DNA of 64,000 nt from Desulfobacteraceae bacterium. GTDB lineage: Bacteria > Desulfobacterota > Desulfobacteria > Desulfobacterales > Desulfosalsimonadaceae. Position numbers and translations under genes: made by a program. The notes beneath the pieces are model-generated. The model saw nothing but the letters and a program-made list of their open reading frames with translations. It was not told the origin of the DNA and did no database searches. Location: the NCBI GenBank assembly GCA_003599885.1, contig QZKW01000072.1, positions 1 through 64,000 on the forward strand. Reading direction: 5' to 3'. Positions 1 to 7,764 of this stretch are shown here, one piece after another (positions within the stretch are counted from its first letter, which is position 1; every line of letters begins with the position of its first letter).

Positions 1-157
1 CGTTCAATTCAGCGGCAGCTGTCTCTGCATCACTTGCCGGCGTCAAAAGCGCGATTTTTTTAACAACGCCTTTGATACGGGACTTGACCGCCCGATTGCG
101 CAGGCGCTGATTTAGACTTTGCAGATTTCGTTTAATTGCGGATTTATGGTTTGCCAA
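1..157 (-). CDS. rpsT: 30S ribosomal protein S20 (partial, 3' end beyond window)
   Basis: Primary 16S rRNA-binding protein of the small ribosomal subunit. The visible N-terminus begins (M)ANHKSAIKR and continues with an RLRNRAVKSR segment, the basic Lys/Arg-rich helix typical of S20. The first 52 codons are present and the gene runs off the left edge. The start is a TTG at 157-155, with an AAAGGAG Shine-Dalgarno about 8 nt upstream; no ATG fits both the family start and this RBS. It lies divergent to murJ, a neighbourhood common in proteobacteria. Confidence 0.93.
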   Translation of the reverse strand, partial: MANHKSAIKRNLQSLNQRLRNRAVKSRIKGVVKKIALLTPASDAETAAAELN

Positions 158-201
158 TGCTCAGACTCCTTTAAACTGGTTTTTAAAAAATATAAATGCT
201 A

Positions 202-230
202 TTGATATCCGCTTGAAGCGGTTGTGTCAA
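202..230 (-). promoter_or_regulatory. Probable sigma-70 promoter of rpsT
   Basis: On the minus strand a perfect -35 TTGACA (230-225) is followed after 17 nt by TATCAA (207-202), giving a leader of about 37 nt before the rpsT start. The spacer contains the palindrome CCGCTT-G-AAGCGG (209-221), which could be an operator or chance. Called from sequence only. Confidence 0.6.
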
Positions 231-310
231 GTTTTTTATATAGATATAATTTTTCAACCGATTCCCGGAGCCTGATCGATTATCCTTCACTTTTATGATG
301 AAAAAAGACG

Positions 311-1906
311 TTGACACCGATTTTGAAGACACAACAACCCGCCCGCCCCGCAGCTACAGATGAAAATAAACGGTTCACCAAAGCCGCCGGGGTGGTTGGC
401 CTCTACACCCTACTTAGCCGCATTCTGGGTTTTATCCGGGATATGGTAATTGCATGGTTTTTCGGTGCGGGAATGCTGTCCGATGCCTTTTTCGTGGCAT
501 TCCGGCTCCCGAATCTTTTTCGGCGGCTGTTTGGCGAAGGTTCCCTGACCATCGCCTTTATTCCGGTTTTTTCCGCGCATATGGCGGCCCATGGAAAAGA
601 AGAGGCGTTTGACCTGGCCCGGTCCGCGCTGCGGATGCTGTCGATGATCCTGGTTCTCATCGTCATTATCGGCATCATCGCTGCACCGGGAATTGTCCGA
701 ATCATCGCCCCGGGATTTCACGGGGTCCAGTTTTCCCTCACCGTCACCCTGACCCAGGTGATGTTTCCCTATGTCTTTCTGATCTGCCTGGTCGCCCTGT
801 GCATGGGTATACTGAACGCCATGGGCCATTTTGCAGCCCCTGCCCTTGCACCGGTTTTATTGAACCTGTCCATTATTATATCTGTGCTGTTTCTTTCCCC
901 CCATTTACCGGAACCGGTCTTAGGCCTTGCCATCGGCGTTTTGATCGGTGGGGTATTGCAACTGGGCCTGCAAGTGCCTTTTATGATGCAAAAAGGATTC
1001 TATTTCTGGCACCCGGCAAAAATCTATCACCCGGCGCTCAAACGCATCGGAAGCATGATGATTCCGTCGGTCTTCGGCGCCGCGGTCTATCAAATCAGTA
1101 TTCTCATCGGCACGCTGCTGGCATCTTTTCTGCCTGAAGGCAGTGTGTCATATCTGTATTATGCCGACCGCGTCGTACAGTTTCCCCTCGGGGTTTTTGC
1201 GGTGTCCATGTCGGTTGCCGTTCTGCCCAGCCTTTCCCGGCAGGCAGCGGACGGCAATATGGCGGATCTGAAAGACACCTTTGCCTATGCCGTCAAAATG
1301 ATCTTTTTCATTACTGCCCCTGCATCCATTGGACTCATGGCGCTGCGGCAACCCATCGTAAATCTTCTGTTTCAAAGAGGTGCATTTGATGCGGCAAGCG
1401 CTGCAATGACCGCAGACGCCTTGTTATGCTTCAGCATCGGCCTGTGTGCATTTTCAGCGGTTCGCATCGTCGTCTCCATATTTTACGCCCTTGGAGACGC
1501 ACAGACACCGGTAAAAATTGCCATCATCTCAATTCTTGCCAATATCATTGCAGGGATCACCCTGATGGGGCCTCTCGGCCACTCCGGCCTGGCCTTGGCC
1601 ACCTCTCTGTCTTCCTTCCTGAATGTCGGGCTTTTAACTCTGGCGCTCAGAAAAAAATTGGGCGGGTTTGGCGGGAAAAAGATCGTTGAGTCTGTTCTAA
1701 AGTCTGTGATATGTTCTTTTGTCATGGGCAGTTGCCTGTGGACGCTTGCTGAACTCATGCCGGCCACAGGCGCCCCTTCTTCTTTCCAAAGCCTGCTGAT
1801 CGTGGCCACGGGTATTGGTTCCGGCATTTTTATTTACTGCCTGAGTGCTTATTTTTTAAAAAGCCGGGAGCTGAAAGAAATTTTAACCTTTGCCAGAAAA
1901 GGGTAA
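311..1906 (+). CDS. murJ: Lipid II flippase MurJ (MviN family)
   Basis: Integral inner-membrane flippase of the MOP superfamily that moves lipid-linked peptidoglycan precursor to the periplasmic face. The 531 residues fit the family length. The N-terminus has the hallmark TLLSRILGFIRDMVIAWFFG segment, followed by the SDAFFVAFRLPNLFRRLFGEG region, and the protein shows about 14 hydrophobic segments. The start used is TTG at 311; an overlapping ATG at 298 is in another frame and stops after about 21 codons. It is followed after 11 nt by an ftsB-like gene, so a small envelope/division operon is plausible. Confidence 0.93.
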   Translation: MTPILKTQQPARPAATDENKRFTKAAGVVGLYTLLSRILGFIRDMVIAWFFGAGMLSDAFFVAFRLPNLFRRLFGEGSLTIAFIPVFSAHMAAHGKEEAFDLARSALRMLSMILVLIVIIGIIAAPGIVRIIAPGFHGVQFSLTVTLTQVMFPYVFLICLVALCMGILNAMGHFAAPALAPVLLNLSIIISVLFLSPHLPEPVLGLAIGVLIGGVLQLGLQVPFMMQKGFYFWHPAKIYHPALKRIGSMMIPSVFGAAVYQISILIGTLLASFLPEGSVSYLYYADRVVQFPLGVFAVSMSVAVLPSLSRQAADGNMADLKDTFAYAVKMIFFITAPASIGLMALRQPIVNLLFQRGAFDAASAAMTADALLCFSIGLCAFSAVRIVVSIFYALGDAQTPVKIAIISILANIIAGITLMGPLGHSGLALATSLSSFLNVGLLTLALRKKLGGFGGKKIVESVLKSVICSFVMGSCLWTLAELMPATGAPSSFQSLLIVATGIGSGIFIYCLSAYFLKSRELKEILTFARKG

Positions 1907-1917
1907 ACTGTGTTGAC

Positions 1918-2223
1918 GTGAAATTATATCAATCGATCATCGCTTTTATTATCGGCTCAATGATAATTATCATTTTCTTTTTTCTCGTCATCCAGGGAGA
2001 CAATGGCTGGAACGAATTAAATGCCATGAAACAGGAAGTGCAAACCCTAAAAGCTCAAAATGAGACGCTTTCCAGAAAGAACATGGAACTGCAGCAAAAG
2101 GTCAACCGCTTGAAAAACGACCCTGAATTTCTGGAGGATGTCGCCCGCCAGGAACTCAATGTCATTGCCAAGGATGAAATCGTCTTTAAATTCAAAAAAG
2201 AGGAGACCGGCAGTCATGAATAA
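1918..2223 (+). CDS. ftsB: FtsB/DivIC-like septum formation initiator
   Basis: A small bitopic division protein of 101 residues: a short cytoplasmic start, one transmembrane helix (about residues 7-27), then a coiled coil (about 33-70) and a C-terminal segment ending DEIVFKF, characteristic of the FtsB/DivIC family that bridges FtsL and FtsQ in the divisome. The start codon is GTG. It follows murJ closely and its 3' end overlaps the next gene by 8 nt, so the three genes are probably co-transcribed. The symbol is by family resemblance and could equally be a generic septum initiator. Confidence 0.75.
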   Translation: MKLYQSIIAFIIGSMIIIIFFFLVIQGDNGWNELNAMKQEVQTLKAQNETLSRKNMELQQKVNRLKNDPEFLEDVARQELNVIAKDEIVFKFKKEETGSHE

Positions 2224-2473
2224 CCCATCCTACCCCTACACCCGGACACTGGCCAAACTGTATGCCGATCAAGGTTATCATGACAAAGCATTTGAAGTGT
2301 ATCAGTATCTGATGCAAAAATTTCCAGGGCGGAAAGATATTGCGGATGAATGTTCAGAGGTCAAAACGAAGATGCAGCAGGTGAAAACCACCAACGAACC
2401 GAAACTCACTCTCTTGTTTCAAGAATGGCTGGATTTGCTGACCAAATACAAACAGGTGCGGTCTCCCCGGTAA
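2216..2473 (+). CDS. Small TPR-like protein
   Basis: An 85-residue protein starting at ATG 2216, inside the last codons of the ftsB-like gene and preceded by GAGGAGA. The frame is open further upstream, but that portion is only the shadow of ftsB. Residues about 8-35 (TLAKLYADQGYHDKAFEVYQ) match a tetratricopeptide helix pair with the usual small and aromatic positions, followed by a charged tail. Its overlap with ftsB implies translational coupling, so a role near the division or envelope machinery is possible, but the function is unknown. Confidence 0.65.
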   Translation: MNNPSYPYTRTLAKLYADQGYHDKAFEVYQYLMQKFPGRKDIADECSEVKTKMQQVKTTNEPKLTLLFQEWLDLLTKYKQVRSPR

Positions 2474-2511
2474 AACAGTTCCCATTTCAAACAGACGCTT
2501 CAGGATCTCAA

Positions 2512-3357
2512 TTATAAAGGAACCACCTGATCCATCACAATCTTCTGCCCATCTTTCCGGACGCTGGCCGCTGCTGTCAGCGGGTCGTGCTCAAAACACA
2601 AAATCCAGTTTTCATCAACCGCACAGCTCAGCAATGCCGCTTTTTCATCCATAATATCAATGGGATGATTATCATAGGCCATATGCCAGGCGATGGGAAG
2701 ATGTGCAGATGTAGGAATCAAATCCGCGCAGAAAAAAAGCGACCGGTCCTGTCCGGCGATCAGCGGATGCTGCTGGCCGGGAGTATGGCCGTTTGTCACG
2801 ATCAGATGAATGTCTTCAAAAAAGTCATCCACCGGTCCATCCAGCAAATGCAATACGTTGTGTTCCAGAAGCGGCAAAAAATTGTCCGGAATATAGCTGG
2901 ACCTGTCTCTGAGGGACGGGTGACAGGCAAGCTCCCACTGGGTCTTTTGCACATGGTAGGTTGCGTTGGGAAATGCCGGCCTTACATTGCCGCCCGCAAG
3001 GGTGGTGGAGCCGCCGGCATGATCAAAGTGCAGGTGGGTGAGGATCACATCCGTGATATCATGAGCAGACAGGTTGAGAGGTGCAAGCCGTTCGTCCATT
3101 GAATGGGAGGATGTGTCAATGCCATATATTTCTTTAAATTTATCCGGAAGCTTGTCCCCTATCCCGGTATCCACCAGAATCACCCGGCCGTTGCCACTGA
3201 TGACAAGAGATCGGGATGTCATGGGAATTCGGTTTTCAGGGTCGGCAGGAATCGCCTTTCCCCACAAATTTTTCGGCACCACCCCAAACATGGCACCGCC
3301 GTCGAGCAAAAACCTGTCCATCAAAACTGTGGAACAATCGTAATCGCCGAAACGCAT
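2512..3357 (-). CDS. MBL-fold metallo-hydrolase
   Basis: A cytoplasmic metallo-beta-lactamase-fold hydrolase of 281 residues. The metal-binding signature THLHFDH, a later NGHTPGQ histidine and a FCAD aspartate indicate a di-metal site of the lactonase/glyoxalase II/AttM type; the substrate cannot be told. I place the start at ATG 3357 (MRFGDYD), preceded by AGAGG, because an upstream in-frame start at 3387 would overlap hicA. It lies 4 nt after the hicA stop, so it is probably transcribed with hicBA, although it is not a known part of that system. Confidence 0.82.
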   Translation of the reverse strand: MRFGDYDCSTVLMDRFLLDGGAMFGVVPKNLWGKAIPADPENRIPMTSRSLVISGNGRVILVDTGIGDKLPDKFKEIYGIDTSSHSMDERLAPLNLSAHDITDVILTHLHFDHAGGSTTLAGGNVRPAFPNATYHVQKTQWELACHPSLRDRSSYIPDNFLPLLEHNVLHLLDGPVDDFFEDIHLIVTNGHTPGQQHPLIAGQDRSLFFCADLIPTSAHLPIAWHMAYDNHPIDIMDEKAALLSCAVDENWILCFEHDPLTAAASVRKDGQKIVMDQVVPL

Positions 3358-3361
3358 GTCA

Positions 3362-3583
3362 TCAGCCTCTCTTCCCATATTTCTCAAATTCAGAAAATGT
3401 AAGGCCAGCTGAACGTATCAGGCTGCGAAGTGTCCCTTTTGCAATTTCTTTATGATTTGGAATCGATAATGTTATCGCCCCATCATCTTTGATCATAATG
3501 ATATGACTACCTTTTTGACGGGCAATTTTCCATCCGATTTTTTCAAATATTCTTACAACCTCTTTTCCGCTTAAAACCCACAT
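3362..3583 (-). CDS. hicA: HicA-family mRNA interferase toxin
   Basis: A 73-residue HicA/YcfA-type toxin with a double-stranded RNA-binding-like fold, which cleaves mRNA when not neutralised by HicB. The key GSHIIM segment with the catalytic histidine (H27) is present, as is the typical SGKEVVRIFEKIGW start. The start codon overlaps the hicB stop by one base (TGATG), so translation is coupled and the order is antitoxin-toxin. An MBL hydrolase gene follows 4 nt later. Confidence 0.9.
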   Translation of the reverse strand: MWVLSGKEVVRIFEKIGWKIARQKGSHIIMIKDDGAITLSIPNHKEIAKGTLRSLIRSAGLTFSEFEKYGKRG

Positions 3584-3789
3584 CAGACGGCGATCTCCAC
3601 CTGTCTCGTCTCGATTGTAAGAGGCAGACCTCTTTCAGCCCGCACTTCCAGACAAAGATGAATAGCCTCTGTTACATTTTTTATGGCTTCTTCTTTTGTT
3701 GCCCCCTGGCTGACACATCCCGGCACAGAAGGACATTCCGCAATCCATACACCGTCTTCATCTCTGTCAAGCGTTACCATAAATTTCAT
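3583..3789 (-). CDS. hicB: HicB-family antitoxin (short form)
   Basis: A 68-residue HicB-like protein with the partial RNase-H-like fold: a VTLDRDEDGVWIAECPSVPGC opening split by the usual turn, then a helix with KEEAIKNVTEAI. It should bind and block HicA. It ends soon after that domain and I see no C-terminal HTH or ribbon-helix-helix, unlike longer HicB proteins that bind their own operator. A candidate operator lies upstream at 3825-3851. Confidence 0.87.
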   Translation of the reverse strand: MKFMVTLDRDEDGVWIAECPSVPGCVSQGATKEEAIKNVTEAIHLCLEVRAERGLPLTIETRQVEIAV

Positions 3790-3824
3790 TCCAACACCCT
3801 TTATTTGCTATCTAGCTTCAACGG

Positions 3825-3851
3825 GTTTGGCATAGTCATTAAGTGCCAAAC
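3825..3851 (-). promoter_or_regulatory. Inverted repeat upstream of hicBA (candidate operator)
   Basis: Perfect 8-bp arms GTTTGGCA (3825-3832) and TGCCAAAC (3844-3851) are separated by 11 nt, 36 nt upstream of hicB. A weak promoter overlaps it on the minus strand (TTGGCT, 17 nt, TATGCC), so binding would block transcription. The binding protein is not evident. Confidence 0.45.
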
Positions 3852-3971
3852 AGCCAATGAAAAAAAAATTGACACCGGCTTGCTCATAGTAAATGATGTG
3901 AAGAACGTTGTCCTTTAATTCGGTTGCCCGTTTTAGCGGCCTCAGCTTGTCAAAACCATTTCAAAACCGCC

Positions 3972-4361
3972 TTACAGGGGTTTCTTTTTCTTGAAAGAAT
4001 TTAAAATATCCCGGATGGATTCCGAGCCGTCCTCTGACTGAAGGTGTTTAACAATCTTCAAGGCTGTCTTACCGATAACCGGAATACGCCAGATATAAGG
4101 TACTGTAAAATCAAAATTCAACAGATTGGAAGCGCCGGGGCGGAGATTTTTTTCATTGGTTGTCAGCGTGTCTCGTTCAGAGATCAGCGCATCCAGTGAA
4201 AATTTGACCTGAAGGCCTGAACGTTTCCCTTTGCTGTCGCCGGCCGCCTTCTTGTGATTCGGCTTTTTGGCGGCATCCTCTTTTTTTTCAGATTTTTCCA
4301 AGCCTTCAATCACTTCAAAGGCCCGATCAACCTTTTTGTCACGCGGATTATTTGCTGTCAT
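3972..4361 (-). CDS. Hypothetical Lys-rich protein, partner of ParA-like ATPase
   Basis: A 129-residue protein of no family I recognise. Residues about 25-60 are a low-complexity Lys/Asp/Glu-rich segment, probably disordered, followed by a more ordered C-terminal half (about 80-125) with hydrophobic and aromatic residues (NFDFTVPYIWRIPVIG) and a charged tail. ATG 4361 is preferred over GTG 4364 because of the GGAAGG upstream. The start lies inside the end of the ParA-like gene (14-nt overlap), so the two are translationally coupled. A plausible but unproven role is an adaptor between the ATPase and its cargo. Confidence 0.65.
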   Translation of the reverse strand: MTANNPRDKKVDRAFEVIEGLEKSEKKEDAAKKPNHKKAAGDSKGKRSGLQVKFSLDALISERDTLTTNEKNLRPGASNLLNFDFTVPYIWRIPVIGKTALKIVKHLQSEDGSESIRDILNSFKKKKPL

Positions 4362-5076
4362 CACATTCCTTCCCTATTGAAATAATGGTTTGCGATATTT
4401 TTTCAATATCCTCTATGGCCTTGGTGACCTGATGGGTATACTTTTTATTGGATTCCACCAGTTTCGCATATTCATTGAGATTGAACCCTTTGCGGTTAAA
4501 ATTCTCATACACCGTGCGGGCGGGAAAAACAGCCGGCAGGCAGGAGATCTGAGGGGGCAGGATATCCTCAAAATAATCAAAACAATGCCGGGAGTTTAAC
4601 AGCGGATGGGTAAATACCGGAAGCACATGGAATTGTCCTTTTTTTTCGGGAACCGCCCGAATGATTTCTTTGATGATCGGGTACAAATTGCTCATAAAAG
4701 CGGATTCATCATTGGTGGACATACGCATGGGGATGATCACCAGATCACAAAACGCGCAGGCAAACCGCGTGTGCAGTTTGCCCGTGCTCTCTCCGGGAAT
4801 ATCCATGATCATCAATTCATTAAAATCAGATATGGATTTGATTCCCTGCTGAAACACTTCTTTCTGGGTGCTGGAGATGTGATGAAAAGAGACCTTTCCG
4901 GGATCTAGCCCCATGTCATCGCGTTCTTCCCACCAGCTCTTTAGTGTGCCCTGGGGATCCAGTTCCACCAGCGCAATGGACGGAAATTGCCGGTTCATAC
5001 TTTCTGAGAACGCCGTATTAACGGCCAGCGTACTTTTCCCGGTCCCTCCCTTTGTCTGCACAAAACCAATAATCAT
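4348..5076 (-). CDS. ParA/MinD-like P-loop ATPase
   Basis: A 242-residue ParA-superfamily ATPase with the deviant Walker A KGGTGKST (signature lysine K9, P-loop lysine K14), a LVELDPQG switch and a MIMDIPGE Walker B-like segment. Such proteins position plasmids, chromosomes or large protein cargos by dynamic nucleoid binding. No ParB gene or parS-like repeats are nearby; instead it lies between a fused dehydrogenase and a Lys-rich protein, which suggests a cargo-positioning or regulatory role rather than plasmid partition. It starts at ATG 5076 with a weak RBS. Confidence 0.8.
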   Translation of the reverse strand: MIIGFVQTKGGTGKSTLAVNTAFSESMNRQFPSIALVELDPQGTLKSWWEERDDMGLDPGKVSFHHISSTQKEVFQQGIKSISDFNELMIMDIPGESTGKLHTRFACAFCDLVIIPMRMSTNDESAFMSNLYPIIKEIIRAVPEKKGQFHVLPVFTHPLLNSRHCFDYFEDILPPQISCLPAVFPARTVYENFNRKGFNLNEYAKLVESNKKYTHQVTKAIEDIEKISQTIISIGKECDDSK

Positions 5077-5121
5077 AAATTATCTCAATTTCCCATCAAA
5101 TGAATAAGAGCTTCCCGCCTT

Positions 5122-7236
5122 CTACTTTCCGCCGGATGACCGTTTCTTTTTAGGAGTTTTAACCTCTGTCTGTTGCTGCTGCCGGGCTTCCCTCGCCAGT
5201 CTCGCGACTTCGGCAATATCCGAATCCGAATAAACCCCATTCACACCGGATATGGCGGCAAGCCGCATTCCGTGTTTCAGCCCCAGCTTGTAAATCTCTT
5301 TTACTTTCTGCCACTCAATATCACGGCCGATGGTAAAAATTTCATAGCGCCCCTCCAGGGCCAGAACTATCGTTTCCGCCAGACAGGCATAGGCGACTTT
5401 CGGGGGCAGGCCGATATCTTTCATTTCCACGTTTTTGCCCGGCAGCAGGATTTCACCGGATTCGATGACCAGCACATCCGGACGTTTTGCGACATCTTCC
5501 GCACTGAGATCCAGGGGTCTTGCCACGTCGGTGATGACGCACCCGGGTTTGACTTTCATAATGTCAATAACGCTTTTGCCGCCGCCCGCAGACGTCGCCG
5601 TTACAATCACGTCCATATCCGCCAGATACTTATCCGCCCGGGTAGAAATTTCTATATTGGTGTCGGGTGTTTCATCCAGGATAGATTCTTTTAAAGCAAG
5701 CAACTTCGAATGACGGACATCAATCATGTATAAATCCGTAAACGCCATGGCCAGCAGACGGCAGCAGACGGACCCGATTGCGCCCGTGGCGCCCACCACC
5801 ATGGTTTTGGCTTTGAGCCGTTTGCCTTTTTCCACATTGATCAGTCCCATACGCCGGACTGCATCCGCCGCAGCCCAGAGCGCACCGGATGCGCTGTAGC
5901 TGTTGCCGGTGGTGATGGGAATATCCGCCAGTTTGGCAACGGTCTTACCGGCATCTCCCACCACTTTGGTGAACGCGCCCAGGCCCATAATCTGTGCGCC
6001 CAGCCGTTTGGCCATTTTAGCCGCCTGCAGAAGCCGTTTATAGGTGAATTCCGCATCATGGGCGAGCATCTGTTTCGGGGTTCCGCCCACGGTGATCAGC
6101 CAGCCTTCGGTTTCAACACCGGTCGGGGATTTGATCCCGGTGACCTTGGAATAGATAAAAGGCGGCGAATAGGCGATAATCTTTTCCACTGCGTCCATAA
6201 AACCCGATGGCGCGTATCTGGCTGCCAGCTGAATCATCGGGTCTTTTTTTAACTGTTCCTGGGACAGGGGATGAATGACAAACGCAAACCGGTTGACCCG
6301 TCGGAACTCGCCCTGGGGATAAATGACCCGCGGGTCCAGGTGCTGTACGCTGATGACTTCCAGCAGATCGTCCTCGCTGATTTCATCAAGAGGGACATCC
6401 AGAGCTGCCGAAATCATGGATTCCAAGACATTGAATCCTACAACCTGTTCAAGAATTTTAGGGGTGCAGTCAATAATAACGTCCACTCCCCGTTCCTGCA
6501 GAAACTGAATGCGGTCCTCATAAACCGTTGCCGTGATGATGGTTTTTCCGCCCAGCTCCTCAAGGCCGCAGCCTTTCAGGTAATCATAAAAATTATAAGT
6601 GGGCACAACGATAATGTTGGCCTTCTGGATGGCCTTGCGGCGCAAATAATCATTCCACTGGCGGATGGGCGTTGTTGAGGAAGCGAACCGCTTGCTGGGC
6701 ACCCATTCCAGAACATCATGCACACCCTTTGCATACATTTCAAGGTCTGCAATGGAATTCAAGAACTTGGGGATTCCGTTTTCAAACAGGGGATCCGCGA
6801 ATGTCATGTTGTCCGTATATTCGGAAATCACTTTGGCGATGTTGTAGTTGAGGAGCCCGGACAGAAAGAGCACTTTGGTGTGATTAAAATAATTATTGCC
6901 AAAAGAAAACTGCAGATGACGAATGGCCCATTCAAAAGATACCCGCCGCAGTTTCTCTCCGGTGGTCACCGGCGACTTAATCTGCGATTTCAGTCTCTCC
7001 ACCCGCTGCGCCTGCTTTTCAATGGCACGGCTCGAACCAATGGAGTAATTAAAATTCAACCCCCCCAGACTGATGGCGTCAGCTTCCGCATCCCATTGTT
7101 TCAGGAGATCCGCTGCAATGTCCACATCCCCATCCGTGCCGATACGCTTAATCGTAAATTGTTGGTCCATAAATTCGGTGGCAAATTCGTAATCATCTTT
7201 ACTGTTGCCAAGACTGATGCTGATTATCTGCTTCAC
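5122..7236 (-). CDS. Fused dehydrogenase: quinate-5-dehydrogenase-like N-half plus AAR-like (COG5322) C-half
   Basis: A cytoplasmic protein of 704 residues. The N-terminal ~330 residues (IISISLGNSK, RIGTDGD, AISLGGL, then an IIDCTPK turn) resemble proteins annotated as quinate 5-dehydrogenase. The C-terminal ~370 residues resemble the cyanobacterial acyl-ACP reductase/COG5322 'predicted amino acid dehydrogenase' group: GLGAFTKVVGDAG, TTGNSYSASGALWAA (about 440) and the Rossmann motif VVGATGAIGS (about 478). The tail is Lys/Gln-rich. The start is GTG with AGGAGGTT upstream. A ferredoxin gene lies 14 nt upstream and a ParA-like gene downstream, all co-directional. The substrate is unknown; both half-assignments are from memory of family motifs. 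Confidence 0.68.
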   Translation of the reverse strand: MKQIISISLGNSKDDYEFATEFMDQQFTIKRIGTDGDVDIAADLLKQWDAEADAISLGGLNFNYSIGSSRAIEKQAQRVERLKSQIKSPVTTGEKLRRVSFEWAIRHLQFSFGNNYFNHTKVLFLSGLLNYNIAKVISEYTDNMTFADPLFENGIPKFLNSIADLEMYAKGVHDVLEWVPSKRFASSTTPIRQWNDYLRRKAIQKANIIVVPTYNFYDYLKGCGLEELGGKTIITATVYEDRIQFLQERGVDVIIDCTPKILEQVVGFNVLESMISAALDVPLDEISEDDLLEVISVQHLDPRVIYPQGEFRRVNRFAFVIHPLSQEQLKKDPMIQLAARYAPSGFMDAVEKIIAYSPPFIYSKVTGIKSPTGVETEGWLITVGGTPKQMLAHDAEFTYKRLLQAAKMAKRLGAQIMGLGAFTKVVGDAGKTVAKLADIPITTGNSYSASGALWAAADAVRRMGLINVEKGKRLKAKTMVVGATGAIGSVCCRLLAMAFTDLYMIDVRHSKLLALKESILDETPDTNIEISTRADKYLADMDVIVTATSAGGGKSVIDIMKVKPGCVITDVARPLDLSAEDVAKRPDVLVIESGEILLPGKNVEMKDIGLPPKVAYACLAETIVLALEGRYEIFTIGRDIEWQKVKEIYKLGLKHGMRLAAISGVNGVYSDSDIAEVARLAREARQQQQTEVKTPKKKRSSGGK

Positions 7237-7250
7237 GGAACCTCCTGTAT

Positions 7251-7502
7251 CTAATTGCTTAATCCATTATTGCAAATGGCGCTTGCCGGGCAAACTTCCA
7301 TTGCTTCTATACATAACCCTTCCTGTGTTTCATTTTCCGGCTGTCTGTATACATAGCTGTTTCCCACAGCCAGTTCCATATCATCATTTTCCCTGAAGTT
7401 GTCCGGGGCAATGGCAGTGCACAGGCAGCAGCCGATACAGAGCTTGGCCACATAATACCTGCCGGGCACATTTTCCATAAACCGATCCGTTAGGTCCGAC
7501 AT
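7251..7502 (-). CDS. Single-cluster 4Fe-4S/3Fe-4S ferredoxin
   Basis: An 83-residue small electron carrier. The motif CIGCCLCTAIAPDNF near residue 22 and a distal CPASAI give four cluster ligands in the monocluster ferredoxin arrangement; an additional adjacent cysteine makes the first motif CxxCCxC. It lies 14 nt upstream of the fused dehydrogenase gene and is probably its redox partner or at least co-transcribed with it. The RBS at ATG 7502 is weak. Confidence 0.83.
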   Translation of the reverse strand: MSDLTDRFMENVPGRYYVAKLCIGCCLCTAIAPDNFRENDDMELAVGNSYVYRQPENETQEGLCIEAMEVCPASAICNNGLSN

Positions 7503-7764
7503 ACAAACTATTGCCTTCCATGCTGTTTTTGTGTCAAGCGGATGAACCGAAAATGATCATATTCACGACAGGCAAAACGATGTTCATGTTGATGGTCATT
7601 GTTTTTTGCCGTCAATTATACGGATTAAAAAAATTTAAGTCAATAACAGCATTGATTCTGCTTGTCAAATAGAAAAACTTAACGTTTTCGTAATGTTTCA
7701 ATAAGTTAAACAGGGCTTAAAGAGAACGGTAAACAAGTGTTCATAGATGCGGCGAAGCCTTTTT

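Noticed and set aside
298-363. ATG start at 298 upstream of murJ
   Set aside because: It is in a different frame and stops after about 21 codons.
3790-3971. Plus-strand frame near hicBA (3658-3918)
   Set aside because: It overlaps hicB antisense and the operator region; no coding features.
3972-5076. ParA-like gene as a plasmid partition locus
   Set aside because: No ParB, parS repeats, replication gene or mobile element is nearby.
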